From Chryseobacterium viscerum (GTDB lineage Bacteria > Bacteroidota > Bacteroidia > Flavobacteriales > Weeksellaceae), in the NCBI RefSeq assembly GCF_002899945.2, contig NZ_PPEG02000005.1, forward strand, positions 248,001 to 312,000: a stretch of DNA of 64,000 nucleotides, read 5' to 3'. Positions 25,489 through 33,850 of this stretch are shown piece by piece. The notes under the pieces were generated by a model. That model saw nothing but the letters and a program-made list of their open reading frames with translations. It was not told where the DNA came from and searched no databases. The translations under genes were made by a program, and so were the position numbers. Numbering within the stretch: position 1 is the first letter of the stretch; each line of letters starts with the position of its first letter.

Positions 25489-26055
25489 ATGACAGAAAAG
25501 GAAAAATGTGCAGCCGGACTTTTGTACAATGCCAATTATGATAAAGAACTGATTCAGGAACGTATTGCCTGCAAAGATTTGTGCCAGGAATATAATGGAC
25601 TGAAAAATTCTGATACAGAAAACAGATACGATCTACTCAAAAAAATACTTGGAAGTATCAAAGAAAACATCTGCATAGAACCCAGCTTCTGGTGTGATTA
25701 CGGATATAATATTAAAGTAGGCGAGAACTTCTATGCCAATCATAATCTTATCATTTTAGACTGTGCCGGCGTAGAGTTTGGAGATAACGTGTTTATTGGC
25801 CCCAATTGCAGCTTTTATACAGCAGGCCATCCACTGGATGCAAAACAGAGAAACGAAGGCCTGGAGTATGCACATCCGATCAAAGTTGGAGATAACGTGT
25901 GGCTGGGGGGGAATGTCGTAGTACTTCCCGGAGTTTCTATTGGAAATAATTCTGTGATTGGTGCAGGAAGTGTAGTAACGAAAGATATCCCGGACAATGT
26001 AGTGGCAGTGGGAAACCCCTGTAAAATTGTTAAAAATATAAAAGAAGAAAACTAA
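25489..26055 (+). CDS. Sugar O-acetyltransferase (maltose/galactoside acetyltransferase type)
   Basis: Protein of 188 residues. An N-terminal Mac domain (TEKEKCAAGLLYNANYDKEL) is followed by a left-handed beta helix of hexapeptide repeats (about 60-180), with the catalytic His in FYTAGHPLD and the typical VWLGGNVVVLPGVSIGNNSVIGAGSVVTKDIP. It transfers acetyl from acetyl-CoA to a sugar hydroxyl. It is a single gene between two terminators. Confidence 0.93.
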   Translation: MTEKEKCAAGLLYNANYDKELIQERIACKDLCQEYNGLKNSDTENRYDLLKKILGSIKENICIEPSFWCDYGYNIKVGENFYANHNLIILDCAGVEFGDNVFIGPNCSFYTAGHPLDAKQRNEGLEYAHPIKVGDNVWLGGNVVVLPGVSIGNNSVIGAGSVVTKDIPDNVVAVGNPCKIVKNIKEEN

Positions 26056-26138
26056 AACTATATCAAAAACTAACCATGAAAAAAATTATCATCTTATTTG
26101 AACTGGACATGTTGAAATAACATTCCAATACATCATAC

Positions 26139-26170
26139 AATGTCTGAAAACACAATTTCAGACATTTTTT
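26139..26170. terminator. Bidirectional terminator
   Basis: Eleven-base-pair stem AATGTCTGAAA/TTTCAGACATT, 6-nt loop, T run on the plus strand, between convergent genes. Confidence 0.85.
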
Positions 26171-27161
26171 ATTGTAAAATTTTCTCCCAGAGTTCTCTGT
26201 GGAATTTTATCATATTGCTGTATACATTTGGATTTTCTCCCATTCTTACAATAATAAGATTCTTGCCGGGAACAATATCGAGGATTTGCCCGTTTTTACC
26301 CAAGGCACAAAACATATCTTTAGGAGCACCCGGAACCAGTGACTGATTGAACGACTTTTCAAATCCGGGAACCCTTGTTTCTCCTTTTCCGTTAAGCCAC
26401 CAAAGGTAACCATAGGAAGGGTTGAGGTCCTGTGAAGTATTGGTCATTTGCTGAAAATAGCTGTCGTTCTTGTAATAGATCTTTTCATTCAGTTTTCCTT
26501 TGTTTAAAACAAGTTTTCCGAATTGTAAAAAGCTCTTTGCAGTACTTGAAAATACAAGCCCGTTCTCATAAGGAATCCATTTTCCTGAAATACCCGAACC
26601 TGAAAGCTTTTCAGAAGTATACTCATCCATGCTTTTATGACTTGCCTTTTCAATCACTTTTGCCAGTTGGGAATAGGCTGAAGTATCGTAATACCAAAAA
26701 CTCCCAGCCGGATTTTTAAAAACAAAGCAGTTTCCATATTCACAAACCTGATCTTGAGAATAGTCAAGTCCGGAAGTCATGGTCAGAAGATTTCTGATGG
26801 TAATTTTATCTTCAGCACTTTTATCCATTCCGGTCCATTTTCCCAGGTATTTTGATACCAGATCATTGATGTTGAGCAAATTTTCCTGTTGAGCAATTCC
26901 GATAAGAACGGCGGTCAGGGATTTTCCGGCAGAAGCCCAATACCAATTGGAATCTGCGTCGAAAGACTGTTTGTCAATGATCTTTGTTCCAAAATATTTT
27001 TCATTAATGATTTTTCCATTCTGAAAAATGATGAAAGCCCGGCTCTTGTTTTCAAGATTAAACTGATTAAGCTGTTCCAGTTTTTCCTTTGAAAAAATGA
27101 TGTCTTGAGAGAACCCGAAAACAAAAGAAAGTAGGGTGAACAGAATGATATTTTTTTTCAT
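26169..27161 (-). CDS. Secreted beta-lactamase-fold serine hydrolase
   Basis: Protein of 330 residues, started at the ATG of MKKNIILFTLLS, which begins a signal peptide (cleavage near GFSQ). The catalytic Ser77 and Lys80 are in SAGKSLTAV, and the Tyr motif lies in WYYDTSAYSQL. Later segments YGYLWWLNGKG, FCALGKNGQ and NLIIVRMGE are characteristic of the beta-lactamase-related hydrolases (COG1680). The substrate is unknown. It appears monocistronic. Confidence 0.88.
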   Translation of the reverse strand: MKKNIILFTLLSFVFGFSQDIIFSKEKLEQLNQFNLENKSRAFIIFQNGKIINEKYFGTKIIDKQSFDADSNWYWASAGKSLTAVLIGIAQQENLLNINDLVSKYLGKWTGMDKSAEDKITIRNLLTMTSGLDYSQDQVCEYGNCFVFKNPAGSFWYYDTSAYSQLAKVIEKASHKSMDEYTSEKLSGSGISGKWIPYENGLVFSSTAKSFLQFGKLVLNKGKLNEKIYYKNDSYFQQMTNTSQDLNPSYGYLWWLNGKGETRVPGFEKSFNQSLVPGAPKDMFCALGKNGQILDIVPGKNLIIVRMGENPNVYSNMIKFHRELWEKILQ

Positions 27162-27206
27162 GGCTCTTTTTGTTTTTGGATTCAGATAATGTAAAGTAGT
27201 TAAATC

Positions 27207-27240
27207 AAAAAAATCCCGAAACAAAGTTCCGGGATTTTTA
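27207..27240 (-). terminator. Terminator of the aldolase gene
   Basis: Stem AAAAATCCCG/CGGGATTTTT with T run on the minus strand, just after the aldolase stop codon. Confidence 0.8.
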
Positions 27241-27261
27241 TATCTGAATAAGAGTCAGTTA

Positions 27262-27915
27262 TTATGCTAATTTCTGAGAATCTGCAATAAACTGAGCCAA
27301 ACCACTGTCTGTTAATGGGTGCTTCAATAAGCTCAAGATCGGAGGAAGTGGAGATGTAATTACATCAGCTCCGATTTTAGCGCAATCGATGATGTGCATA
27401 GAATGACGGATAGAAGCTGCTAAGATCTCAGTTTCGAACATATAGTTATCGAAAATCAATCTGATTTCTTCGATAAGGTTCAGACCGTCTGTAGAAATAT
27501 CATCTAATCTTCCTAAGAATGGAGAAACATAATTAGCTCCTGCTTTAGCTGCTAAAAGAGCCTGCCCAGCAGAGAAGATTAATGTACAGTTCGTTTTGAT
27601 TCCTTTATCAGAAAAATATTTTAAAGCTTTGATACCGTCTTTGATCATAGGGATCTTTACAACGATATTTGGGTGAATAGCGGCCAATTCGTCTCCTTCT
27701 TTAATCATTTCTTCATACGTTGTAGAAAGAACTTCAGCAGAAATATCTCCATCTACAAGCTCGCAGATCGTTTTATAATGGTTTTTGATTGCTTCAGCCC
27801 CCTGAATACCTTCTTTTGCCATTAATGAAGGATTGGTGGTTACACCATCTAAAATTCCAAGGTCTCTTGCTTCCTTGATTTGCTCTAAATTAGCTGTGTC
27901 AATAAAAAATTTCAT
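27262..27915 (-). CDS. fsa: Fructose-6-phosphate aldolase / transaldolase-like (Fsa/TalC type)
   Basis: Protein of 217 residues, the length of the short transaldolase group. It starts [13 protein letters not shown], has GVTTNPSL and the Schiff-base lysine in NIVVKIPM, then [19 protein letters not shown] and FLGRLDD. The group interconverts fructose 6-phosphate with dihydroxyacetone and glyceraldehyde 3-phosphate, or acts as a transaldolase; many Bacteroidota homologues are annotated simply as transaldolase. A -7-like element (TATCTTTG, minus strand, 27939-27946) lies upstream. Confidence 0.92.
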   Translation of the reverse strand: MKFFIDTANLEQIKEARDLGILDGVTTNPSLMAKEGIQGAEAIKNHYKTICELVDGDISAEVLSTTYEEMIKEGDELAAIHPNIVVKIPMIKDGIKALKYFSDKGIKTNCTLIFSAGQALLAAKAGANYVSPFLGRLDDISTDGLNLIEEIRLIFDNYMFETEILAASIRHSMHIIDCAKIGADVITSPLPPILSLLKHPLTDSGLAQFIADSQKLA

Positions 27916-28156
27916 TTTGATAAATAGATTTATTGATACAAAGATAGGGAATTAATTGGGTTCTGAAGTATGAATTTTGAGTTACGAGGTTCGTGGTTTT
28001 GGAGTAAATAGGTTTGAGTGTAGAAGAGTTTGAGAGTTTTGGAGCAAAGGGGGGGAGTGTTTGAGGATGAGAGCGTCTTAGAGAATGAAAAAATAATTTT
28101 ATGCTGATTTTAAATCAAATAGTTATTTTAGCTTCTAGCTTTTAAATTTGTTATCC

Positions 28157-28645
28157 ATGAAAGACAACAGCTTCACCGCCACATTAGACATCATAGGAAT
28201 TAACCCTTTTGTATTTGTTCCGGAAGAGATTTTGGACAGGATTTTTGAAGAATCAAGGAAAAATAAAAGCCCGATTCCCGTAAAAGGAACTGTAAATGAA
28301 AAGGAATTTACACAAAACCTAATGAAATATCTGGGTGAATGGAGGTTGTATATTAATCTGACGATGTTGAAAAATTCTCCGAAGAGAATCGGAGAAGTTA
28401 TAGACGTTGTATTGGAATATGATGATTCCGACAGAAGTATTGCTATTCATCCCCAATTGGAAAAGTCAATCAGAGGAAGTGCTTTAGCAGCGAAAAACTT
28501 CGAAAACCTGATTCCATCAAGAAGACATGAGCTGATTCGATACATCAATAATCTAAAAACAGAAGCGAGTATCCAGCGGAATATTGAGAAAATAATGAAG
28601 CATCTGCATGGGGAAACCGATTTTTATGGAAAGAGGATTGAGTAG
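28157..28645 (+). CDS. YdeI/OmpD-associated and DUF1905 family protein
   Basis: Protein of 162 residues; the ATG (MKDNSFTATLDI) is preferred to a TTG three codons earlier. The first half matches the DUF1905 small beta barrel (NPFVFVPEEILDRIF, PVKGTVNEKEF). The second half is the YdeI-like bacteriocin-protection/OmpD-associated helical segment (AAKNFENLIPSRRHELIRYINNLKTEASIQRNIEKI). Function is not established. A heptanucleotide repeat begins 6 bp after the stop codon. Confidence 0.82.
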   Translation: MKDNSFTATLDIIGINPFVFVPEEILDRIFEESRKNKSPIPVKGTVNEKEFTQNLMKYLGEWRLYINLTMLKNSPKRIGEVIDVVLEYDDSDRSIAIHPQLEKSIRGSALAAKNFENLIPSRRHELIRYINNLKTEASIQRNIEKIMKHLHGETDFYGKRIE

Positions 28646-28651
28646 GTGGAA

Positions 28652-28721
28652 AGAATTAAGAACCAAGATGCAAGAGCCAAGAGCCAAGATGCAAGAATCA
28701 AGAGTCAAGAACCAAGATGTT
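28652..28721 (+). repeat. Heptanucleotide-period repeat, consensus AGANNCA
   Basis: Ten tandem 7-bp units. AGA is kept in every unit and CA at positions 6-7 in eight of them, while positions 4-5 vary (AC, TG, GC, GC, TG, AT, GT, AC). The first and last units are degenerate. It lies between a stop codon and a terminator. Confidence 0.8.
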
Positions 28722-28741
28722 GCATGTCATATTTTTATAAT

Positions 28742-28775
28742 AAAAAAGACCGGAAATTTTTCCGGTCTTTTTTTT
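28742..28775. terminator. Bidirectional terminator
   Basis: Fifteen-base-pair stem AAAAAAGACCGGAAA/TTTCCGGTCTTTTTT, extended by more T, between convergent genes. Confidence 0.88.
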
Positions 28776-29316
28776 ATGAATTTAAAGCTTTGCTAAGCTT
28801 TACAGCATCTTGATTAGTTGGGTCATACTGTATTGACTTGGCGATATGCTCTTTCGCTTTATTAGGATCAGTTTGCTGTTCTGAAAAGGCAAGATAGAAA
28901 TAAGCATAGGCAAGATTCTTTTTACTTTGCTCCACTTCTTCAGGTTTTACAGTCGCAATGTACTTTTCATAGGCAATTTTTGCATTGGCATCATCTTTTG
29001 AAGCCTGATACACATAGGCCTGGCTGTAATAAGAAGGTGCCCAGTCTGGTAATAAAACGGATATTTTCTTCCAGGTATCAATGGCATTGGTCCAGTCTGA
29101 TGCTTCCTGATAGGCATTAGCCAATTTTGCTAATGATTCTGCATCCTTTGGATTGGCCTCAATTTGTTTTTTAAGACCTTCAATCGTTGGGTTGGCCGAT
29201 TGACTCGTTGAAGCCGATGTTTCCGGCTGAGTCGTTTGTGCATTTACAAGACTTACACTTCCTGCTAATATTAAACCTAAGAATAGGTTTCTGCTATTAA
29301 TTTTACTCATTTTCAT
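28774..29316 (-). CDS. Secreted TPR-repeat protein
   Basis: Protein of 180 residues, started at MKMSKINSRN. A signal peptide (to about VNAQ) is followed by a Thr/Ser/Gln-rich linker and three to four tetratricopeptide repeats: PKDAESLAKLANAYQEASDWTNAIDTW, APSYYSQAYVYQASKDDANAKIAY, NLAYAYFYLAFSEQQ and DQDAVKL-like. TPRs mediate protein contacts in the periplasm; the partner is unknown. It is monocistronic. Confidence 0.85.
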   Translation of the reverse strand: MKMSKINSRNLFLGLILAGSVSLVNAQTTQPETSASTSQSANPTIEGLKKQIEANPKDAESLAKLANAYQEASDWTNAIDTWKKISVLLPDWAPSYYSQAYVYQASKDDANAKIAYEKYIATVKPEEVEQSKKNLAYAYFYLAFSEQQTDPNKAKEHIAKSIQYDPTNQDAVKLSKALNS

Positions 29317-29438
29317 AATCTTATATTTTAAATTCATAATCTAAAATTCAATAATAATTCCACAAAAGCATAAATTTTAGAGGCTTTAAGATTTTTTAGA
29401 AAATATTAACGGGATTGAGGTTTTTTTTAGATTAATTT

Positions 29439-29468
29439 TTGATTCGTTACTGTTTGAGGTTATCTTTG
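29439..29468 (+). promoter_or_regulatory. Promoter of pepE
   Basis: TTG, 19-bp spacer, TATCTTTG: a full match to the Bacteroidota housekeeping promoter, ending 37 bp before the start codon. Confidence 0.75.
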
Positions 29469-29505
29469 TGATTCACTTTTTTAATAATAAATATAATTTC
29501 GTGGT

Positions 29506-30201
29506 ATGAACATCATATTAGCCTCAACATCCACAATTTTTGGTGGAGAATATCTGGAATATTTAAGAGAAGAATTAATCCAACTATATAAAGGAATTGA
29601 CGAAATTGTGTTTATCCCTTTTGCAAGACCAGGGGGAATTTCCCACGACGACTATACTGCAAAAGCACGTTCTTTCTTTGAAACCATCAATATAAAAGTA
29701 ATAGGACTTCATGAATTTGAAGATAAAATAGAAGGCCTACACCAGGCAAAAGGGTACTTTACCGGAGGTGGAAATACTTTTTTATTGGTTAAAACATTAC
29801 ACGAAGAAGGTCTGATGTCTGTATTAAAAGAAAATGTATTGAACGGGAAAGCATATCTTGGATGTAGTGCTGGAAGCAATATCGGAGGACAGAATATGAA
29901 AACTACCAACGATATGCCGATTGTATATCCGCCAAGTTTTGAGTGTATGGGATTGGTCCCTTTCAATATCAACCCTCATTACCTTGATCCTAATCCGGAT
30001 TTGAAACACAATGGAGAAACCAGAGAAACCCGTATTCAGGAGTTTCTTACTCAGAATGATATCAAGGTCGTAGGACTTAGAGAAGGAAACTGGATCAGAA
30101 GAACAGATCATTCAATTACTGTAGAGGGAAGCGAACTGACCAGGATTTTTGAAAAAGGGAAGGAGCCTTACGAAATAGAGAGTGGAAGCTCATTATCATG
30201 A
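29506..30201 (+). CDS. pepE: Dipeptidase E (alpha-aspartyl dipeptidase)
   Basis: Protein of 231 residues of peptidase family S51. The nucleophile Ser121 lies in GCSAGSNIGG, and the active-site His158 in INPHYLD fits the Ser-His arrangement of Salmonella PepE. YFTGGGNTF and the C-terminal GLREGNWI are further family marks. It hydrolyses dipeptides with N-terminal aspartate in the cytoplasm. Its stop overlaps the start of the zinc-ribbon protein by 4 bp (ATGA). Confidence 0.93.
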   Translation: MNIILASTSTIFGGEYLEYLREELIQLYKGIDEIVFIPFARPGGISHDDYTAKARSFFETINIKVIGLHEFEDKIEGLHQAKGYFTGGGNTFLLVKTLHEEGLMSVLKENVLNGKAYLGCSAGSNIGGQNMKTTNDMPIVYPPSFECMGLVPFNINPHYLDPNPDLKHNGETRETRIQEFLTQNDIKVVGLREGNWIRRTDHSITVEGSELTRIFEKGKEPYEIESGSSLS

Positions 30202-31064
30202 AACAGGAAGATATTGACCGGTTTGTAGAACATAATCTTAAAAATTTTTCTGTAAACAGTACCGGATGGAACGATATCATCAAACAAATGCTGTTTGAAT
30301 TTGCCATAGGAGGCTGGAATCTTGAAAAAGATGTTTTCGGAAAAGAAAAATTCGGTGAACTGCGCTGTTATACCTATTCTGAGAATCCAGAACTGAATGC
30401 AGTTATCAAAGATATTACTTCAAAATATACAGATCTATCTGTAAAAACCTGTGAGATCTGTGGAAGTGAAGGTAAAAAAAGAGGGGTGGATTCCTGGGAG
30501 ACTACTTTGTGTCTGAACCATTATCTGGATCGAAAATCAATTATTGATATTGATGATGACCAGAATATTAAAGTAGGGAAAAAGGTAATTCTTAATATTA
30601 AGGATATTGCTAAAGCGGAAATTGATTATGATCTTCAACGATTGCATTTATTTAAAAATAAAAAAGCTGATCATCAGACTCAAGCGAATAGCTTTTCCTG
30701 GCAGGAGCCCAACTATTATCTGCTTTTGAGAAAAGTTCCACTACATTTATTTCCTGAAGATCAGGAGAAACGGATTTCAGAATTATTTCAAAATTTGCAA
30801 TATTGTGAGATATGCGGTCATAAAGCGGTTCATCAAAAAAGCTGTCTACGCTGTCACCAGGAGCATTGGAGTGATTCAGGATATTTTATAGAAGATTACG
30901 GCGAAAAATCTAATTATATAAAATCCTGCCAGCTGGATATTTTTACAGACGAGGATGATTATGAGAAATACTTTAAATATGACCGGTCATTCGAGAAATC
31001 TCCCGACCATCAGATCCTTTTCAGTCATCATGACCTCCGTGAATATGAAAAAATACATTTTTAG
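30198..31064 (+). CDS. Protein of unknown function with two zinc-ribbon-like motifs
   Basis: Protein of 288 residues, cytoplasmic. The N-terminal half contains KEKFGELRCYTY followed by a probable metal site Cys85-x2-Cys88...Cys105-x2-His108 (CEICGSEG...TLCLNH). The combination of KFGxLRxY with CExCGxxG and TLCxxH recurs in many bacterial and phage proteins of unknown function (recollection). The C-terminal half has a second site, Cys203-x2-Cys206...Cys216-x2-Cys219. It is translationally coupled to pepE. A role in nucleic-acid binding or as an immunity-type protein is possible but unproven. Confidence 0.7.
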   Translation: MKQEDIDRFVEHNLKNFSVNSTGWNDIIKQMLFEFAIGGWNLEKDVFGKEKFGELRCYTYSENPELNAVIKDITSKYTDLSVKTCEICGSEGKKRGVDSWETTLCLNHYLDRKSIIDIDDDQNIKVGKKVILNIKDIAKAEIDYDLQRLHLFKNKKADHQTQANSFSWQEPNYYLLLRKVPLHLFPEDQEKRISELFQNLQYCEICGHKAVHQKSCLRCHQEHWSDSGYFIEDYGEKSNYIKSCQLDIFTDEDDYEKYFKYDRSFEKSPDHQILFSHHDLREYEKIHF

Positions 31065-31167
31065 CTATCTTTGAGTAAAAATGGGCGAGAGCTGCTCCAA
31101 CCTTTAAAGTTTCATGATAAGCAGAATCGCCAAACATAAATGAAGTTAAGAACCAAACAATAATGCA

Positions 31168-32541
31168 ATGAAAAAAATACTTGCTGTTCTCACACTTTCT
31201 GTACAGATGGTTGCTGCGCAGAATATGGCCCAGAAATTAGATAAAGTAACTAAAGATCTTATGGATTCTTCGGGGGCAGTTTCTTCGAGTTTATCATTTT
31301 ATGTTTCAGATGAAAACGGCAACTTTATATACGAATATCAGGGAAGCAAAGGACTCTCCACAGCTTCTACCCAGAAAATTTTTACCGCTGCTGCTGCTTT
31401 GGAAACGTTAGGAAAGAATTATACTTATACAACAACTTCCAGCTATTCCGGGAATATATCAGGAGGAACGCTTAGCGGAAACCTGTTCATTAGTTCCAAT
31501 GGAGATCCTACATTGGGAAGCTGGAGATATGATGCTTATAAACCTGAAAATTTTAAAAAGAAGCTGATGGATGCCATTAAAAATTCAGGGATTACAAAAA
31601 TATCCGGGGATCTGGTCATTGATGATTCTTATTTTGACCATCAAACCATTCCGGGTGGCTGGCCATGGGATGACCTTGGAAATTACTATGGAGCCGGTGT
31701 ATGGGGAATCAACTGGAAAGAAAACCAGTTTGACATCAATATTAACGGAACAGATTTTAAAAACTTTTCTTATCCTTTAGAAGGCGTACAATGGCTGAAT
31801 GATCTGAAAACGGGCGGAAGTTCAGATCAGAGTCTGATTTTCACTGCTCCCCATTCAAATGTTGCATTGATCAACGGAATGCTTCCGGCGGGAAAAACGG
31901 TAATGGTTTCCGGTTCTACCCCTAATCCTCCTTTACAGCTGGCAGCAGAAGTAAAACAATGGCTGAAAGAATCAGGAATTGAACTTTCAGGAAAAGCTGT
32001 TACCAATTCACAACTTGAAATAGAAGGAAAAAAAGCCTTAGAAGCTCCGAAAAATACGATTATTCTGACGTACCAATCTCCAACGCTGGATAAAATGGTG
32101 TACTGGTTTCTGAGAAAAAGTGTTAACCTGTATGGAGAAACATTTATTAAAACCCTGGGGAAAGAGAAAAAGGGAAATCCAAGTTTCAAAAGCGGAGTGG
32201 CCTATCTGAAAGAGTTCTGGAAATCAAAAGGAATCAATCCTAATATGATCAATTTTGCTGACGGAAGCGGACTTTCCCCACAGAATTATGTAGCGGCAAA
32301 AGCAGAAGTGCAGGCTCTTTTATATGCTAAAAAGCAATCATGGTTTGAAGCATACTACGATGGATTCCCGGCTCAGGACAATGGAATGAAAATGAAAAGC
32401 GGAACCATGAGAGATACCAAATCTTTTGCAGGATACCATACTGCAAAAGATGGTAAAAAATATGTATTTTCGATTATTATCAACAACTATCAGGGAAGTG
32501 GAAGCGCAGAGCTGCAGAAAATCCTGAATGTTTTAAAATAA
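31168..32541 (+). CDS. dacB: D-alanyl-D-alanine carboxypeptidase/endopeptidase (PBP4 type)
   Basis: Protein of 457 residues with a signal peptide (to about VAAQ), peptidase family S13. The active site has Ser67-x-x-Lys70 (STQK), the SxN-like region DGSGLSPQNYV, and the KTG-type MKSGTMRDT near the C-terminus. A long insertion between the first two motifs, as in PBP4, contains SGDLVIDDSYFD. It trims or cleaves peptidoglycan cross-links in the periplasm. The histidine kinase gene follows after 7 bp and may be co-transcribed. Confidence 0.93.
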   Translation: MKKILAVLTLSVQMVAAQNMAQKLDKVTKDLMDSSGAVSSSLSFYVSDENGNFIYEYQGSKGLSTASTQKIFTAAAALETLGKNYTYTTTSSYSGNISGGTLSGNLFISSNGDPTLGSWRYDAYKPENFKKKLMDAIKNSGITKISGDLVIDDSYFDHQTIPGGWPWDDLGNYYGAGVWGINWKENQFDININGTDFKNFSYPLEGVQWLNDLKTGGSSDQSLIFTAPHSNVALINGMLPAGKTVMVSGSTPNPPLQLAAEVKQWLKESGIELSGKAVTNSQLEIEGKKALEAPKNTIILTYQSPTLDKMVYWFLRKSVNLYGETFIKTLGKEKKGNPSFKSGVAYLKEFWKSKGINPNMINFADGSGLSPQNYVAAKAEVQALLYAKKQSWFEAYYDGFPAQDNGMKMKSGTMRDTKSFAGYHTAKDGKKYVFSIIINNYQGSGSAELQKILNVLK

Positions 32542-32548
32542 AATACCT

Positions 32549-33724
32549 TTGAGAAAATCCATACTCACCAGGCTGAATAACTGGATCATTTTTGTTGTTA
32601 TGACTACTTTGGTTATTGCCATTGTAGCGGCTTCAACATCGCTTATTAATTTTCTCAGAAAAGAGGAGATCAAAAGGATAAGCCTTCTTTCTAAAGCGAT
32701 AAGAATACAGCAGGAAGTAAAAACTCCGGATACTGATGTTCTGGATCTGCTGCCGGATATCCTTAATATCAACAATACCATTCCGTTCATTGTAACAGAT
32801 AAATATAAAAATCCGATTCTTGATCTTGGATACTACCGGAATATTCCTGAAAGTACCATAAAAGATCCTGAAAAGCTTCAGGACGTAATCCTGAAGATGG
32901 AGAAGAATTATGATCCTATTGAAATAAAAGTACCCGATGGAAATAATCAGTTTGTGTACTATGATAATTCGCGTATGCTTAATAATCTTCAGTATTCGCC
33001 TTATATTTTAGGACTGTTTATTCTGCTGTATTTTGGTTTTTCGTTTTGGTTTTTCAGGACCATCAAAAAGACAGATGAAGGTTATCTTTGGGCAGGTCTT
33101 GCTAAAGAAACAGCCCATCAGATCGGAACTCCTTTATCTTCCATGATTGGCTGGATAGAAATAATGAAGCTGGATGATCCGAATTCGGAGGGGGTGCATG
33201 AGATTGAAAAAGATATTGAAAGGCTTAGAACCATCTCTGAGAGATTCTCAAAAATAGGTTCTGTTCCTGAGTTGAATGATAGAAATTTCAATAAAACAAT
33301 TCAGGAGAATTATGATTATTTAAAGACCAGAATTTCCAGGAAAATCAACTTTACGCTGAATCTTCCTACTTATACCGTCCTGGTTCCTCACAATAAAATT
33401 TTAATGAGCTGGGTGATTGAAAACCTGGTAAAAAATGCTGTAGATGCCATGAAAGGTGAAGGCGCTATTACCATGTCAATTTTTGAAAGAAACAAAAATA
33501 TTCTGGTCGAAGTAAAGGATAACGGAAGCGGAATGACAAAGCAGCAGGCAAGAAATGCTTTCAATCCCGGATATTCTACCAAAAAAAGAGGTTGGGGATT
33601 GGGATTGTCATTAGCAAGAAGAGTAATTCATGAGTATCATAACGGCGATATCAAGATCTCCCAGACCGAAGTAGGAAAGGGAAGTACCTTTAGGATAACA
33701 ATAAGGAAAGGAGAGGATATTTAA
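32549..33724 (+). CDS. Membrane sensor histidine kinase (HisKA type)
   Basis: Protein of 391 residues. The start is taken as TTG: an in-frame stop lies only 15 bp upstream, no ATG is available, and residues MRKSILTRLNN give the positive charge expected before the first transmembrane helix (12-35). A periplasmic sensor region of about 110 residues and a second helix (151-170) follow. The phospho-acceptor is His190 in ETAHQIGTPLSS, and the ATPase has ENLVKNAVDAM, VKDNGSGM and GLGLSLARR. No response regulator is adjacent. Confidence 0.9.
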   Translation: MRKSILTRLNNWIIFVVMTTLVIAIVAASTSLINFLRKEEIKRISLLSKAIRIQQEVKTPDTDVLDLLPDILNINNTIPFIVTDKYKNPILDLGYYRNIPESTIKDPEKLQDVILKMEKNYDPIEIKVPDGNNQFVYYDNSRMLNNLQYSPYILGLFILLYFGFSFWFFRTIKKTDEGYLWAGLAKETAHQIGTPLSSMIGWIEIMKLDDPNSEGVHEIEKDIERLRTISERFSKIGSVPELNDRNFNKTIQENYDYLKTRISRKINFTLNLPTYTVLVPHNKILMSWVIENLVKNAVDAMKGEGAITMSIFERNKNILVEVKDNGSGMTKQQARNAFNPGYSTKKRGWGLGLSLARRVIHEYHNGDIKISQTEVGKGSTFRITIRKGEDI

Positions 33725-33748
33725 TTGCAAATTAGTTTTACAAACAAT

Positions 33749-33781
33749 AAACCTTATAGGTTTTTAAAACCTATAAGGTTT
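33749..33781. repeat. 33-bp palindrome, REP-like copy 2
   Basis: Two 16-bp arms around a central T: AAACCTTATAGGTTTT, T, AAAACCTATAAGGTTT. It has the same size and TTT/AAA centre as the palindrome near 21.8 kb and no T run. A separate strong terminator lies 36 bp further on. Confidence 0.75.
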
Positions 33782-33817
33782 AAATATATTAAGAATACAA
33801 GATCAACTTGAAGAAAA

Positions 33818-33848
33818 AGAAAAGCGGGGAAATTTTCCCCGCTTTTCT
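33818..33848. terminator. Bidirectional terminator
   Basis: Fifteen-base-pair stem AGAAAAGCGGGGAAA/TTTCCCCGCTTTTCT with A-rich left flank, between the kinase and M61 genes. Confidence 0.85.
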
Positions 33849-33850
33849 CT

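Noticed and set aside
26076..26120. 14-codon frame beginning MKKIIILFE after the acetyltransferase gene
   Set aside because: The start looks like a signal peptide, but the frame ends at once; at most a remnant, with no support as a gene.
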